Source of the DNA: Bacillota bacterium
GTDB taxonomy: Bacteria; Bacillota; DTU065
Direction: 5' to 3'
NCBI GenBank assembly: GCA_018435125.1
Contig: JAHDNZ010000062.1
Location: forward strand, 1 to 61,251
DNA length: 61,251 nt
The translations under genes and the position numbers were made by a program. Shown one piece after another: positions 8,948-18,131 of this stretch. The first letter of the stretch is position 1, and every line of letters starts with the position of its first letter. The notes beneath the pieces were generated by a model. That model was not told where the DNA came from. It made no database searches and worked only from the letters and a program-made list of their open reading frames with translations.

Positions 8948-8991
8948 AAAAAGTAGTCCAAAGAGAATATATCTCAAAGGACTACTTTTTT
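8948..8991 (-). terminator. Terminator downstream of the SBP gene
   Basis: An AAAAAGTAGTCC/GGACTACTTTTT hairpin with a 19-nt partly paired interior. T-runs on both strands make it usable in either direction. It closes the carbohydrate cluster at 9012. Confidence 0.75.
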
Positions 8992-9011
8992 GGCTTTTAA
9001 TAACTAATTCA

Positions 9012-10274
9012 CTAGATTCTTGGTTGAATATAACGTCTGTATTCAATACGCTTGCGTTCAATCTCATTTTGCATCTCTTTATGAGCTTTGGCTAACAATT
9101 CTTGAGAATCTTTTCCCAGTAATACTCTGGTTTTAATAGCATTATCAATATATCTGTTTAATGAACCTAGGTGAGGAATGTTTGTTCTGGAATCTTCAAG
9201 AGCTTCTTGTAAAAACTTTAGTTTATCCTGGGGATAACCTTTAAGCAAAGGAATAGCTTTGGGGTTAGCCGGATAATATGTTGCCCAATCAATAGTAAAC
9301 ATAATCTGGTTAGATAAATCAGCTTGGGTTTTACTATCTAAAAACCACTCCAAAAATTGAAACGCTGCTTCTTTTTGTTTTGAGCCTTTATAAATTCCAA
9401 TCATTGGCCCTCCTAGAGGTGTTTTCCTTACAATCTTGCCATCAACTAAATGGCCTGGGAATTTAGCCATGGACCAACGACCGTTTAAAGACTGTTGAGA
9501 ACATAAATTACCATATGTCCAGTCACCATCAAATAGGAGTACACTTTCACCATTTAAAAAATAATTGAATGATGTTTTCCATTCACTGTCTTGCGGTAGT
9601 TTGTAAAAACGATAAAGATCAGTATATTCATTAAATGCCTTTTCTACAACCAGCTCATTAAGCCTTGATTCAAGTCCGTTTGAAGAAAGTATATCTCCTC
9701 CCCTTTGCCAAACAAAAGGCAGAAATGAATGAGTGGCCATGTTTTCCCATGCTAGATTAATTGTATAGCCGGCAGCTTGGATTTTTGGCAAGACATTATA
9801 TAGTTCCTCCCAAGTTTGAGGCGGGGTTAATGCTAGTTTTTGTAATAGATCGAGCCGGTAATATTGGATAAAGCAATTAATAAGATGCCAGGCACCATAA
9901 TATCGGCCTTCATACCCTGAACCCAAAGAGGCACCAGCAGTCCAATTTTGCGCTAATTTATCATAACGCTCTCCAAACTCAGCTTTTAAGTCCAGTAAAG
10001 CTCCTCTTAGGCCAAAATCAATAGAAGCGTATCCAATATCAGGTGAATCGCCACCAGCTACCGCCAAAAGGCTTTTACTAACAACATCCGACCAGTTGAT
10101 TGGTTCAATGTCAACTATAATACCGGTTTTAGCGGTAAATTGATCTTCGGCCATATTTTTTAATATCTTTACATGTTCGTTATATAGAAGTAACCATACT
10201 TTGATTTTGGGTGCACTCAGAGCTTTTGAAGCTAATATTAAAAACAGTACTATAAGCAAATACTGTCTTTTCAT
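9012..10274 (-). CDS. Extracellular carbohydrate-binding protein (ABC type)
   Basis: 420 residues with an N-terminal signal peptide (YLLIVLFLILASKALS, ending near residue 20). The body has the features of family 1 sugar-binding proteins: an early PINWSDVVSKSLLAVAGG, a PPQTWEELYNVLPKIQAAGY hinge segment, and DGDWTYGN. No lipobox cysteine follows the signal, which is unusual for a Gram-positive binding protein. It is the last gene after the hydrolase and carbohydrate-binding genes. No permease or ATPase gene lies nearby, so it must use a transporter encoded elsewhere or act as a secreted binder. Confidence 0.85.
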   Translation of the reverse strand: MKRQYLLIVLFLILASKALSAPKIKVWLLLYNEHVKILKNMAEDQFTAKTGIIVDIEPINWSDVVSKSLLAVAGGDSPDIGYASIDFGLRGALLDLKAEFGERYDKLAQNWTAGASLGSGYEGRYYGAWHLINCFIQYYRLDLLQKLALTPPQTWEELYNVLPKIQAAGYTINLAWENMATHSFLPFVWQRGGDILSSNGLESRLNELVVEKAFNEYTDLYRFYKLPQDSEWKTSFNYFLNGESVLLFDGDWTYGNLCSQQSLNGRWSMAKFPGHLVDGKIVRKTPLGGPMIGIYKGSKQKEAAFQFLEWFLDSKTQADLSNQIMFTIDWATYYPANPKAIPLLKGYPQDKLKFLQEALEDSRTNIPHLGSLNRYIDNAIKTRVLLGKDSQELLAKAHKEMQNEIERKRIEYRRYIQPRI

Positions 10275-10328
10275 TTTTTTAACCCCACTTCATTACAGAT
10301 AATTGTTCAAGGTAACTCTTAATGGCCT

Positions 10329-10359
10329 ACAGACAGGCTTGCTGTGCAAGCCTGTCTGT
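10329..10359. other. Intercistronic hairpin without T-run
   Basis: A perfect 14-bp stem (ACAGACAGGCTTGC) with a 3-nt loop begins right at the stop of the carbohydrate-binding gene and precedes the solute-binding gene. With no T-run after it, an mRNA stability or processing element that sets different expression of the two genes is more likely than a full terminator. Confidence 0.55.
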
Positions 10360-10952
10360 TAAGGTGTACCAAAACGCAAGTTATCTATATACACTGCTCC
10401 TTTAAATGCTTGTTTAAAATAAAACAGTACTGCTATTCGTTGTACTAAATGCATATTTTGGGGAATAATAGCATATTCCCAATTGCTTTCAGCTGCTTTC
10501 CACAGCCTATCATCCAGAAGATCAAAACTAATGTCCTTGTTCCAACCTGGCTTTAACTTCACACTAGTACTTTCATACCAAGTCCAGTTACCAGTAGAAA
10601 AACTCAGTGCATACTCAAGTTCATTTTCTAAAGGATTATAAATATCAAGCATAACGGATTCAACATTTGAAAGATCCCAACCTGCATTGTTCTCAACCAT
10701 ATAAGCTAATTGACCATATTTTTCTTCTACGTCTATAATATTAACTAAACAGGCTAGAGCTTGTTTTCCGGAAGTTAATTGTTTATTTGTTAATTCGACA
10801 CCCACTGCAGCTATATCGTTTCTCCACGAAGTTCCGGCTTGCCACTTAGTATCCAGGCCTTCAAAATCATCCCATAGTTCATACTTTACCTTGGCTTGCA
10901 TTATTAAAGCAAAACTTAACACCAGTAAAATAATCCCTATTCTTTTGACCAT
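10359..10952 (-). CDS. Secreted carbohydrate-binding-like protein
   Basis: 197 residues with a signal peptide (GIILLVLSFALIMQAKA-like start, cleaved near residue 20). The rest is one predicted beta-sandwich resembling CBM11/galactose-binding modules: WDDFEGLDTKW at the start, SVMLDIYNPLENELEYALS, and a closing AVYIDNLRFG strand. There is no catalytic domain. A strong AGGAGGAG ribosome binding site precedes the ATG, 16 bp after the upstream hydrolase gene. It probably works with the hydrolase on a polysaccharide outside the cell; the ligand is unknown. Confidence 0.7.
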   Translation of the reverse strand: MVKRIGIILLVLSFALIMQAKVKYELWDDFEGLDTKWQAGTSWRNDIAAVGVELTNKQLTSGKQALACLVNIIDVEEKYGQLAYMVENNAGWDLSNVESVMLDIYNPLENELEYALSFSTGNWTWYESTSVKLKPGWNKDISFDLLDDRLWKAAESNWEYAIIPQNMHLVQRIAVLFYFKQAFKGAVYIDNLRFGTP

Positions 10953-10967
10953 AGCACTCTCCTCCTA

Positions 10968-13127
10968 TTAGTTCTTTTTTAAGATACAAAAAGCCTGATC
11001 CCTATCCGCGGGATTAAGTTCTAACCTTAAAAAGCCTTGAGTAATATCAAGAGTCTCTTTTGATACCGGTAATCCAGCATAAGGATCCCATAGTTCAACA
11101 TCATAAAGTCCATTTTCTAAACCCTGAAGATGCCAAATTGAAGGTGCTGTATTTTCAGTTAAGCCAGCCTTTATTTCCGACCAGTCCCCTCTTGGATGTT
11201 GCGCCCAAATTAAGGCTTGAGTTTTATTGGCGATTCCGAAACAGTACGCGATGTTATCATTCTTGGGCTTTTGTAAATTTGTAAATACCATCTTTTCCCA
11301 TGAAATCCAACCCTCTTTATTAGCAATTTTAATAATATTGTTTCCTTGGGGATAAGAAATTTTTATTGTTCCCAAAGAACAATCACTAACTGCCCAAAAA
11401 TTACCGCCTGAGCCTGCGATTTTTTTCTGAAAAACTTCAACATCATTTAAGATAATGCTAACTTCTACTCCTTTTTTGGCAACAGCATCGAAGTAAATAT
11501 TTAACACACCTTCATTTGTAGCATTAAACTCGATCAAAACAGCTTGCCCCTTTGGAAAATATTCCGAGCAACCTTCAATGATACTTCCCGGTAACTGTTT
11601 AATTACGAAACCATCTTCATTTAAATATACTTTAGTTATTTCGGTATCGTTATTACCTAATGGCAAAAGTTCAAAATCGCTATAAGGCTTATATTCAAAG
11701 CTTAATTCAGCCAGATGGGTATCTGGTTTTTGAAAATTAAAATTTGAGACAAACTCCCTTAATGGAGTTAATACTGACCATAGATTAAACGAATCAATAT
11801 AATTATCCCACCACCAAAGATGAGCACAACCTGCTGCTCCGGCCATTGTAGATGACCAAATACCTTGAATAACATGCGTTGCTTTTAGATCTGTTTTACT
11901 AAGATCAATATCTAGACCAAATTCTGCTGCCAGAACTGGTTTTTGAAATCGCTGCCATGATCTAATCTGTCTTTGAAAGTACTGACTCCAGTTCTTTTCA
12001 TTATATTGATGGAGTTGTACAATATCGATTCCTTTAGCTTGCCAAATTACATCAGCTTCTGCTTCTTGGCCTTGGAAACTTAATGAAACTGGTCTTTGAT
12101 AAGGATCAATTTCTTTTATTAATTTTGCCTGTTTTTCTAACCAGGGTTTTAATACATATACTTTACCTAAACCATCTGTCCAATTAACTTCATTCCATAG
12201 TTCCCAGATCATGATTTGCGGAGAATAGCTATAACGGGCTATAAGATATTTAACTTTTCTGTGCCAATACATTTGAGCCAATTCGTTGTCATAAAAATGC
12301 TCCGGTTTTTCTATAGGTCCACCATTTACAGAGTTATAAGGGTTAGCATTCCACTCAGGATCAACCTTGGTACTAAACTGACCATGATTTAAAAAGCATA
12401 GTTGAAGATAGATCCCATATTTACCGGCTTCTTCAACCAGCCAATCTAAAGCAGCGAGTCTTGACTGTCTTTTATCATAATTACCAAGGCCGGTATCATT
12501 CCACTCTGGAGCAAATGACCAGCTTGCAAGCCAAATGCGGGCATAATTTCCTCCAGCCTCACTTAATGATTTAAACCATTTGGCATAATCTTCCACCGCA
12601 CTATTTTTATACCAGGCCAGATTAAACCCAATAGGAAAGAAAGCTTCACCACTTTCTTTTTTTAAATAACTACCGTTTTCACAAATTAAGATGCGTTCTT
12701 TTTTAGCACCAGCTAAAACAGTAAAGGTAACTTCTTTTTCGCAAACAGGCTTTGATTTCTGTTTTAAAACCAGTTGACACTTCCACTGACCTGAAAGCGG
12801 TGGAGCAAAACGCACTGCAAAATAGCTTTCTTTACTTCTTTCCCAGGTACTGCGTTTTTCATTATATGTATAAGGTCGATAGTAAAATCCTAAGCAGTTT
12901 ATTTTTGTATCTAGATAAGTAAAACTGGCTTCTAAGCTCCACTCTTCAGGATCATAGGGATTTTGTACTTCGGTTGCTACAATTTTTAACTCCCAAAGTT
13001 CATCAATTTGGCACTGTTTAGGAAAGGTTACCTCCCAATCTGTTGCCGTTTGGACCAGTGTCAATAAAAAAAATATTAGCATTCCACCTCCAGTTAAAAA
13101 TAATGCTTTTTTATAAATAATAATCAC
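10968..13127 (-). CDS. Secreted GH5-like glycoside hydrolase
   Basis: 719 residues. A hydrophobic N-terminus (about 5-27) is followed by a DUF5060-type beta domain (about 30-140), a (beta/alpha)8 cellulase/mannanase-like domain (about 150-460), and a beta-sandwich carbohydrate-binding region to the end. Putative catalytic residues are E313 (WELWNEVNW) as acid/base and E402 (PVLAAEFGLD) as nucleophile. The start is uncertain: the frame opens with GTG at 13127, but an ATG at 13082 with GGAGGTGG close upstream would still keep a shorter signal. It heads the cluster and is divergent from the LacI regulator. The substrate (beta-mannan or beta-glucan) is a guess. Confidence 0.82.
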   Translation of the reverse strand: MIIIYKKALFLTGGGMLIFFLLTLVQTATDWEVTFPKQCQIDELWELKIVATEVQNPYDPEEWSLEASFTYLDTKINCLGFYYRPYTYNEKRSTWERSKESYFAVRFAPPLSGQWKCQLVLKQKSKPVCEKEVTFTVLAGAKKERILICENGSYLKKESGEAFFPIGFNLAWYKNSAVEDYAKWFKSLSEAGGNYARIWLASWSFAPEWNDTGLGNYDKRQSRLAALDWLVEEAGKYGIYLQLCFLNHGQFSTKVDPEWNANPYNSVNGGPIEKPEHFYDNELAQMYWHRKVKYLIARYSYSPQIMIWELWNEVNWTDGLGKVYVLKPWLEKQAKLIKEIDPYQRPVSLSFQGQEAEADVIWQAKGIDIVQLHQYNEKNWSQYFQRQIRSWQRFQKPVLAAEFGLDIDLSKTDLKATHVIQGIWSSTMAGAAGCAHLWWWDNYIDSFNLWSVLTPLREFVSNFNFQKPDTHLAELSFEYKPYSDFELLPLGNNDTEITKVYLNEDGFVIKQLPGSIIEGCSEYFPKGQAVLIEFNATNEGVLNIYFDAVAKKGVEVSIILNDVEVFQKKIAGSGGNFWAVSDCSLGTIKISYPQGNNIIKIANKEGWISWEKMVFTNLQKPKNDNIAYCFGIANKTQALIWAQHPRGDWSEIKAGLTENTAPSIWHLQGLENGLYDVELWDPYAGLPVSKETLDITQGFLRLELNPADRDQAFCILKKN

Positions 13128-13378
13128 CTCGCCAATAGCAAAGCTCTTGTTAATTAAATTCCTCTCTGGTTAAATTTTTCCTGCTAATGGGAATCATTTT
13201 TTCGCTTATTTTTTCAGCCTAGTCATTTATACTTTTTCATTACTTTATTTCTATGCGTCTATAGCTGGTTTTATTTGCGAAATTATTTTCTCTTTCGGGA
13301 AACTTTTGCAGGAGTTTCGTTAATGAAAAGAGAATCAGTATTTTGGGTTTGGTCAAAGGAGGGATAGCCATTTATGGC

Positions 13379-14425
13379 ATGACTATGAAAATAACTTTAG
13401 AAGATATCGCCAAAAAAGCAGGAGTTTCAACAGCTACAGTCTCTAAATGTCTTAATAACCGCCCCCGCATCAGTAAGAAAACCAAACAAAATGTCTTAGC
13501 AATTGCCAAAGAATTAGGCTACGGCATACCTAAAGAAGCTTTAGTACCCGGTATAAAAACAGCTTTCATTATTCACAAAAAAAATATCGCCGTAAATAGC
13601 GATCCTTTTTACTCATTGGTTATGTCAGCTATGCAAGAATCCTTAGAAGCACAAAAAGGCCAATTAATATTGTTGACTCTCTCTCCCAGAGAAGAAAATA
13701 TTTCTTACCTACAAACTCGTCTAGAACAGCTAACTATAGAAGCAGTAGTAATATGCGGTCAGGATTTCTCTCCCGATTTTATTATCGAATTAGCAAATTC
13801 AATTCAACAACCTATAATTCTGGTTGACAACTATTTGCCAAAAATTAACTGCTACTCCGTAGTCAATGACAATTTTCAAGGTGCCTATATGATGACCCAA
13901 TACCTGTTGCAGCTTAACCACCAACGTATTGGTTTTATCAGTGGTCCTCTAAGGAATATCAGCTTTTTAGAAAGGCTGCAGGGTTTTCACAGTGCACTTA
14001 TTTCAGCTAGTATAAAACCTGAACCCGATTTAGAAATGATCTTTAATAGTGATAACTGGCTAAACCCTAAAGACCCCTGGGGTTATGAAGCTACACTCTC
14101 TTTAATTAGTAGTAATAATCCGCCGACAGCAATTTTTGCAGCTAACGATCTTTTAGCAGCAGAGTGTATTCAGGCGCTAACTTCAAAAAACCTTAAGGTA
14201 CCCAAAGATATTTCTGTCGTTGGGTTTGATGATATAAGTATAGCAAGTTTAACAGCTCCCCCTTTAACAACAATTAAAGTTGGTAAACGCACCTTAGGGA
14301 AACTAGCTGCGGCTTTACTTTTATGCCATAATTTACCTCAAGGAAATTATAAAGTTGTTGTACCTCCCCAGTTAATTATCAGAAATTCTGCTATGACGAT
14401 TATCCCAGATACAAAATCCCCATAA
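13379..14425 (+). CDS. LacI-family transcriptional regulator
   Basis: About 348 residues. The N-terminal LacI helix-turn-helix is clear (ITLEDIAKKAGVSTATVSK, then CLNNRPRISKKTK). The rest is a periplasmic-binding-protein-like sensor (GFISGPLRNISFLERLQGF, FAANDLLAAECIQAL, VVGFDDISIASL). The AAAGGAGGG site (13355-13363) is 15 bases before the in-frame ATG at 13379; another in-frame ATG is at 13385. Its divergent position beside the hydrolase cluster suggests it controls those genes in response to a sugar. I could not pick out a convincing operator by eye. Confidence 0.92.
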   Translation: MTMKITLEDIAKKAGVSTATVSKCLNNRPRISKKTKQNVLAIAKELGYGIPKEALVPGIKTAFIIHKKNIAVNSDPFYSLVMSAMQESLEAQKGQLILLTLSPREENISYLQTRLEQLTIEAVVICGQDFSPDFIIELANSIQQPIILVDNYLPKINCYSVVNDNFQGAYMMTQYLLQLNHQRIGFISGPLRNISFLERLQGFHSALISASIKPEPDLEMIFNSDNWLNPKDPWGYEATLSLISSNNPPTAIFAANDLLAAECIQALTSKNLKVPKDISVVGFDDISIASLTAPPLTTIKVGKRTLGKLAAALLLCHNLPQGNYKVVVPPQLIIRNSAMTIIPDTKSP

Positions 14426-14531
14426 ATTTCCCATATGTTTTAATTGTCTATTTGTTTTCATATACTGCCATATATGCAAAGACATGTTTCTTTTGCCAGT
14501 GTAATTAACAGCAATTAAAAATTAAAAAAGA

Positions 14532-14563
14532 ATACCCTTAATGTGTTAAAACATTAAGGGTAT
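14532..14563. terminator. Bidirectional terminator, LacI gene/plsY
   Basis: A 13-bp stem (ATACCCTTAATGT) with a 6-nt loop lies between the convergent ends of the LacI gene and plsY. The T-run is strong on the minus strand (CTTTTTTAAT) and weak on the plus strand. Confidence 0.75.
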
Positions 14564-14705
14564 TTATCATTTCAAAATCCTATAGCCTAGTTTTTTCCTT
14601 AGTATATTATATAGTGTTATTAAATTGGTTATTTCTTTTTTCAAACCTATAGAAAATAACTAGCCATTTATCCAGCTTATAATTTATGACTAAAAGGTCA
14701 TCATT

Positions 14706-15296
14706 TTACTTTTTCTTTAAACTAAACTTCGATTCGTTACCTGTTTTTAGCCTTTTAATATTCTCTTTATGTCTATAAACAGCAAATGCGCCAGCTAAAA
14801 TACTCATTGCAATATAAGGCAGTGTATAGCCAAACAAATAGACACAAAATGGCATAACTATGGCTGAAGTAACTGAGGCTAAGGAAACATATTTAGTTAT
14901 AGCTACAATTATAACCCAAAGTGGCAGCAAAATCAAAAAAGCTTTAGGAAACAAAAAAATAGCTACACCAGCGGTAGTTGCTACCCCTTTACCACCTACA
15001 AATTTTAAATAAAAAGACCAGTTGTGGCCAGCAATAGCAGCTAATCCCCCTGCTACAGCACCATATTCGCCTGCTAGAGAAAATCCAATCCAGGCACTGA
15101 AAAACCCTTTTAAAAGATCTAAAATCAATACACTTATCCCTAAAACAAGGCCAGTATTTCTATGGACATTAGTAGCGCCAATATTTCCGCTACCAAGCTT
15201 TCTTATATCAATACCAAAAATATAACGACAAAGTATAAGTCCAAAGGGTATTGAACCTAAAAAGTACCCGATTAAGATGCTTAGGATTTGTAGCAT
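14706..15296 (-). CDS. plsY: Glycerol-3-phosphate acyltransferase PlsY
   Basis: 196 residues, polytopic membrane protein with about five transmembrane segments. It transfers the acyl group of acyl phosphate to glycerol-3-phosphate, the first step of phospholipid synthesis. Motifs seen: GYFLGSIPFG (N-terminal), RKLGSGNIGATNVHRN, and GHNWSFYLKFVGGKGVATT. An AGGAAAGGAG site precedes the ATG. It directly follows der (6-bp gap) and is the last gene of the der-plsY unit. Confidence 0.95.
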   Translation of the reverse strand: MLQILSILIGYFLGSIPFGLILCRYIFGIDIRKLGSGNIGATNVHRNTGLVLGISVLILDLLKGFFSAWIGFSLAGEYGAVAGGLAAIAGHNWSFYLKFVGGKGVATTAGVAIFLFPKAFLILLPLWVIIVAITKYVSLASVTSAIVMPFCVYLFGYTLPYIAMSILAGAFAVYRHKENIKRLKTGNESKFSLKKK

Positions 15297-15302
15297 ATGC
15301 TA

Positions 15303-16643
15303 CTACTCCTTTCCTCGCCCCTTGTAGGCGTCTTTTTCGCTGCGGGATTTATAGTTTAGAATTATCCTTGAACCATTAAAACCAAATGCTTCTCTGAGGC
15401 GATTTTCCAGATAACGTTCATATGAGAAATGCATAAGCTTTGGGTCATTGACAAATAAGGTAAAGCGCGGCGGTTTTTGCCCGGTCTGTAAGCCATAATA
15501 AATCCTCAGTCTTTCACCTTTGTTGGAAGGAGGTTCCTGGATTTTAATAGCATCGCGAATAATTTCATTGATACGACTGGTTTGCACTTGTAAGCTAGCT
15601 TCTGAATCGACCTTGACAATTAGCTCCAAAAGAGCATTGATTCTTTCTCCTGTAATAGCTGATATTAAGGTAACGGGAGCATAAGTGGCAAAAGCTAATT
15701 TGGACTGAATCTCAATAATAGTTTTTTCAAAGGTACCGGTTGCTTTGGCTATTTTATCCCATTTGTTACCGGCAAAGATCAGTGCTTTACCTTGATCATG
15801 TGCATAACCGGCAATCTTGGTATCCTGCTCGGTAACTCCGTCAATTAAATCAAGCATATGAACTACTACATCAGCCTCGTCAATAGCCCTTAATGAACGA
15901 ATAACGCTATATCTTTCTACAGACTCCCAAATTTTCCCTTTTTTTCTTAAGCCAGCTGTATCAATAAGAACCATATTGTGATCATTATAGGTAAAAGGTA
16001 CATCGATAGCATCCCTTGTTGTACCTGGTATCTCACTGACAATAACCCTCATCTCTCCAAGAAGATTATTGACAAGAGATGATTTTCCTACATTTGGTTT
16101 GCCTACAATTGCAACTCTAATTGCTCCTAAATATTCCGGAACTTTAATATTTGGCATTAGAGCAGTAATTTCATCTAAGAGATCACCCGTGCCAAGGCCA
16201 TGTTCGGCTGAAACTCGGACTACATCGCCAAGACCTAAGGAGAAAAAGTCCCAGATTTCGGTACCGGTAGCATTTTCCAGTTTATTGGCAGCAATAATTA
16301 TATTTTTACCCTTAGCTCTTAATATATTGGCAATGTCTTGATCTAGCGGAGTCACCCCTTCACGTCCATCGACAACAAAAACTATTACATCAGCCTCATT
16401 AACTGCGATTTCCGCTTGCATACGTGTTTCTTTAATAAATGGCCCTTCCTCATTGATTATAATACCGCCGGTATCTATAACCGTAAAGACCTGACCATTC
16501 CATTCCGATTCTCCATATATACGATCCCTAGTTACTCCGGGATTGTTTTCAACAATAGCCTTTCTGGTACCACACAAACGGTTAAATAAAGTAGACTTAC
16601 CAACATTAGGTCTACCCACTATAGCTACAATTCCCTTGCGCAT
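15303..16643 (-). CDS. der: Ribosome-assembly GTPase Der
   Basis: 446 residues with two tandem GTPase domains, the hallmark of Der/EngA, which assists 50S subunit assembly. P-loops are GRPNVGKST near the N-terminus and GKPNVGKSS in the second domain; G3 motifs are DTGG and DTAG, and NKWD is the second G4. A C-terminal KH-like domain closes the protein. ATG 16643 is preferred because it gives MRKGIVAIVGRPN and lies four bases past the previous gene; the frame extends 13 codons further upstream inside that gene. Confidence 0.96.
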   Translation of the reverse strand: MRKGIVAIVGRPNVGKSTLFNRLCGTRKAIVENNPGVTRDRIYGESEWNGQVFTVIDTGGIIINEEGPFIKETRMQAEIAVNEADVIVFVVDGREGVTPLDQDIANILRAKGKNIIIAANKLENATGTEIWDFFSLGLGDVVRVSAEHGLGTGDLLDEITALMPNIKVPEYLGAIRVAIVGKPNVGKSSLVNNLLGEMRVIVSEIPGTTRDAIDVPFTYNDHNMVLIDTAGLRKKGKIWESVERYSVIRSLRAIDEADVVVHMLDLIDGVTEQDTKIAGYAHDQGKALIFAGNKWDKIAKATGTFEKTIIEIQSKLAFATYAPVTLISAITGERINALLELIVKVDSEASLQVQTSRINEIIRDAIKIQEPPSNKGERLRIYYGLQTGQKPPRFTLFVNDPKLMHFSYERYLENRLREAFGFNGSRIILNYKSRSEKDAYKGRGKE

Positions 16644-16647
16644 ATTA

Positions 16648-17112
16648 TCACTTCTTTCTGCTGTATTTGCTTTTGGCCTCAAAAACTGCTTTCCTTAATT
16701 TTGGCAAGGCCTCTAGGGTACCTATAGCGCTTAAGTTGCGTCCAAGAGATACCACTCCTAGATAGCGAGAAAGAAAGCCGCCTATTCGCATCTTAATATT
16801 AACACAAGGAAATGTATCAATAAAGACGATCTCGTCAAGTAAACCATTTAAGTTGCATGCGGTCTTTAGACTTTCAAAAAACGCTTCAATGAGATTAAAA
16901 TGTTTGCCTCGACCTAAAGAATATATTTGATTGCCAAATTCATCACTACCATGATAAAAAAGGCGGCCCCAAGCAGCCGCCCTAATTTTATCAAACAGTG
17001 ATAGTGCAAGCAAATCTTTTACTTTTGGGTCATCTGGTAGTTTATTTAAATGTAATGATGCAGCTGTTACTGACGAGTGAGTTCCTCCGTAACAATGATA
17101 GATAATTAGCAT
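16648..17112 (-). CDS. DUF3189-type protein
   Basis: 154 residues matching, by pattern, the DUF3189 family of sporulating Bacillota: it begins MLIIYHCYGGTHSSVTAASL, and continues with LFYHGSDEFGNQIYSLGRGK. No known catalytic signature is apparent. The start overlaps the spoIIP stop by seven bases and the stop is four bases before der, so it is co-transcribed with a sporulation gene and a ribosome GTPase. The function is unknown. Confidence 0.7.
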   Translation of the reverse strand: MLIIYHCYGGTHSSVTAASLHLNKLPDDPKVKDLLALSLFDKIRAAAWGRLFYHGSDEFGNQIYSLGRGKHFNLIEAFFESLKTACNLNGLLDEIVFIDTFPCVNIKMRIGGFLSRYLGVVSLGRNLSAIGTLEALPKLRKAVFEAKSKYSRKK

Positions 17113-18131
17113 CTATCTTTACCTTTTAATCTTAAAGCATGGGTCAATTTGCGGCCTAAGTTTTTTAAGCCACTCAGCCCTTCTTTATTGATTAATAAAA
17201 AGATAGCCAGTCCTGCAATGGCAATTATGACTACCCAAAAGATAGCTCTTTTAGAAGCAGCTCTCTCTAAGCTACCACCACCCTCAGGCAAAGCAGCTGT
17301 GATTGCCTCGGCAAATTTTTCTGCTGATATTTTAGCTTGATCTAAAGTTAGCACATGTGTGCCAAACTCTAATAAAATCGTCCTGGGACCTAAATCTTGA
17401 TTGTAGTTTCCCTTAGCCCAAAAGATACCTTCCATAATCCCGGGGTAGTCTTTATCGGCCTTTGCTTTTAGTGCTTTGGCATATTCAAAGTTACTGGTTT
17501 TATTCTGGTTTTGCTTGCCGGCAACAATTCTTACTTTAGCAACTTTTTGCCCATCGATTTCAGTTGAGTAAAATTCAGCATCAGGAACTGCATCGCGGTG
17601 TACATCAATCAATGTTATCGGATTGCTTCTTAACAGCTTAGCCGCTGTATCTCTGGAACGATTATAAGCAGCTCCATCATGGGGATTATGATTGGCCTGT
17701 GACCATTCAACCTGAAAACCTCTTGCTTCAAGAGCTTCTTTAAGAGCTTTACCAACCTGATAGATCTCACCCGGATAAGGTTGGCTGGGATTACCGGGGG
17801 CGTAGGATTCATCACTATGAGTGTGATAGATACCAATTAACGGTTTACTGCCCTCAACTTTAATGGGCAAGGGCTGGTTTAAATAGATACTAAGATCTAC
17901 TACACCTGTTTTTTTAACCTTAAACTTACCGTCTTCTTTACCGACTACTTCATATTCAGAGTTGTCTGCAGCTATATATATATCGCCTGCCGAGAGTTCG
18001 AGTGATGTTTTGGTTACAACATTACCTGATTCGTCTACTAATTCATAGATAGTTTCAACAGCTAAAGCTGGCTGAAACAGGAGAAAGCCTACCAAAATTA
18101 GAATGGCACTACCTTTTAAAATAATTTTCAT
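17106..18131 (-). CDS. spoIIP: Stage II sporulation protein P-like amidase
   Basis: 341 residues. An N-terminal signal segment (ILILVGFLLFQPALAV) is followed by a short beta region and an N-acetylmuramoyl-L-alanine amidase/endopeptidase domain: IYHTHSDESYAPGNP (zinc His), TLIDVHRDAVPD, RIVAGKQNQNKTSNFEYAKA and LLEFGTHVLTLDQAK. A C-terminal transmembrane helix (FWVVIIAIAGLAIFLLI) is an extra anchor. SpoIIP removes septal peptidoglycan during engulfment with SpoIID and SpoIIM, which are not encoded here. It overlaps both neighbours by a few bases. Confidence 0.85.
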   Translation of the reverse strand: MKIILKGSAILILVGFLLFQPALAVETIYELVDESGNVVTKTSLELSAGDIYIAADNSEYEVVGKEDGKFKVKKTGVVDLSIYLNQPLPIKVEGSKPLIGIYHTHSDESYAPGNPSQPYPGEIYQVGKALKEALEARGFQVEWSQANHNPHDGAAYNRSRDTAAKLLRSNPITLIDVHRDAVPDAEFYSTEIDGQKVAKVRIVAGKQNQNKTSNFEYAKALKAKADKDYPGIMEGIFWAKGNYNQDLGPRTILLEFGTHVLTLDQAKISAEKFAEAITAALPEGGGSLERAASKRAIFWVVIIAIAGLAIFLLINKEGLSGLKNLGRKLTHALRLKGKDRC

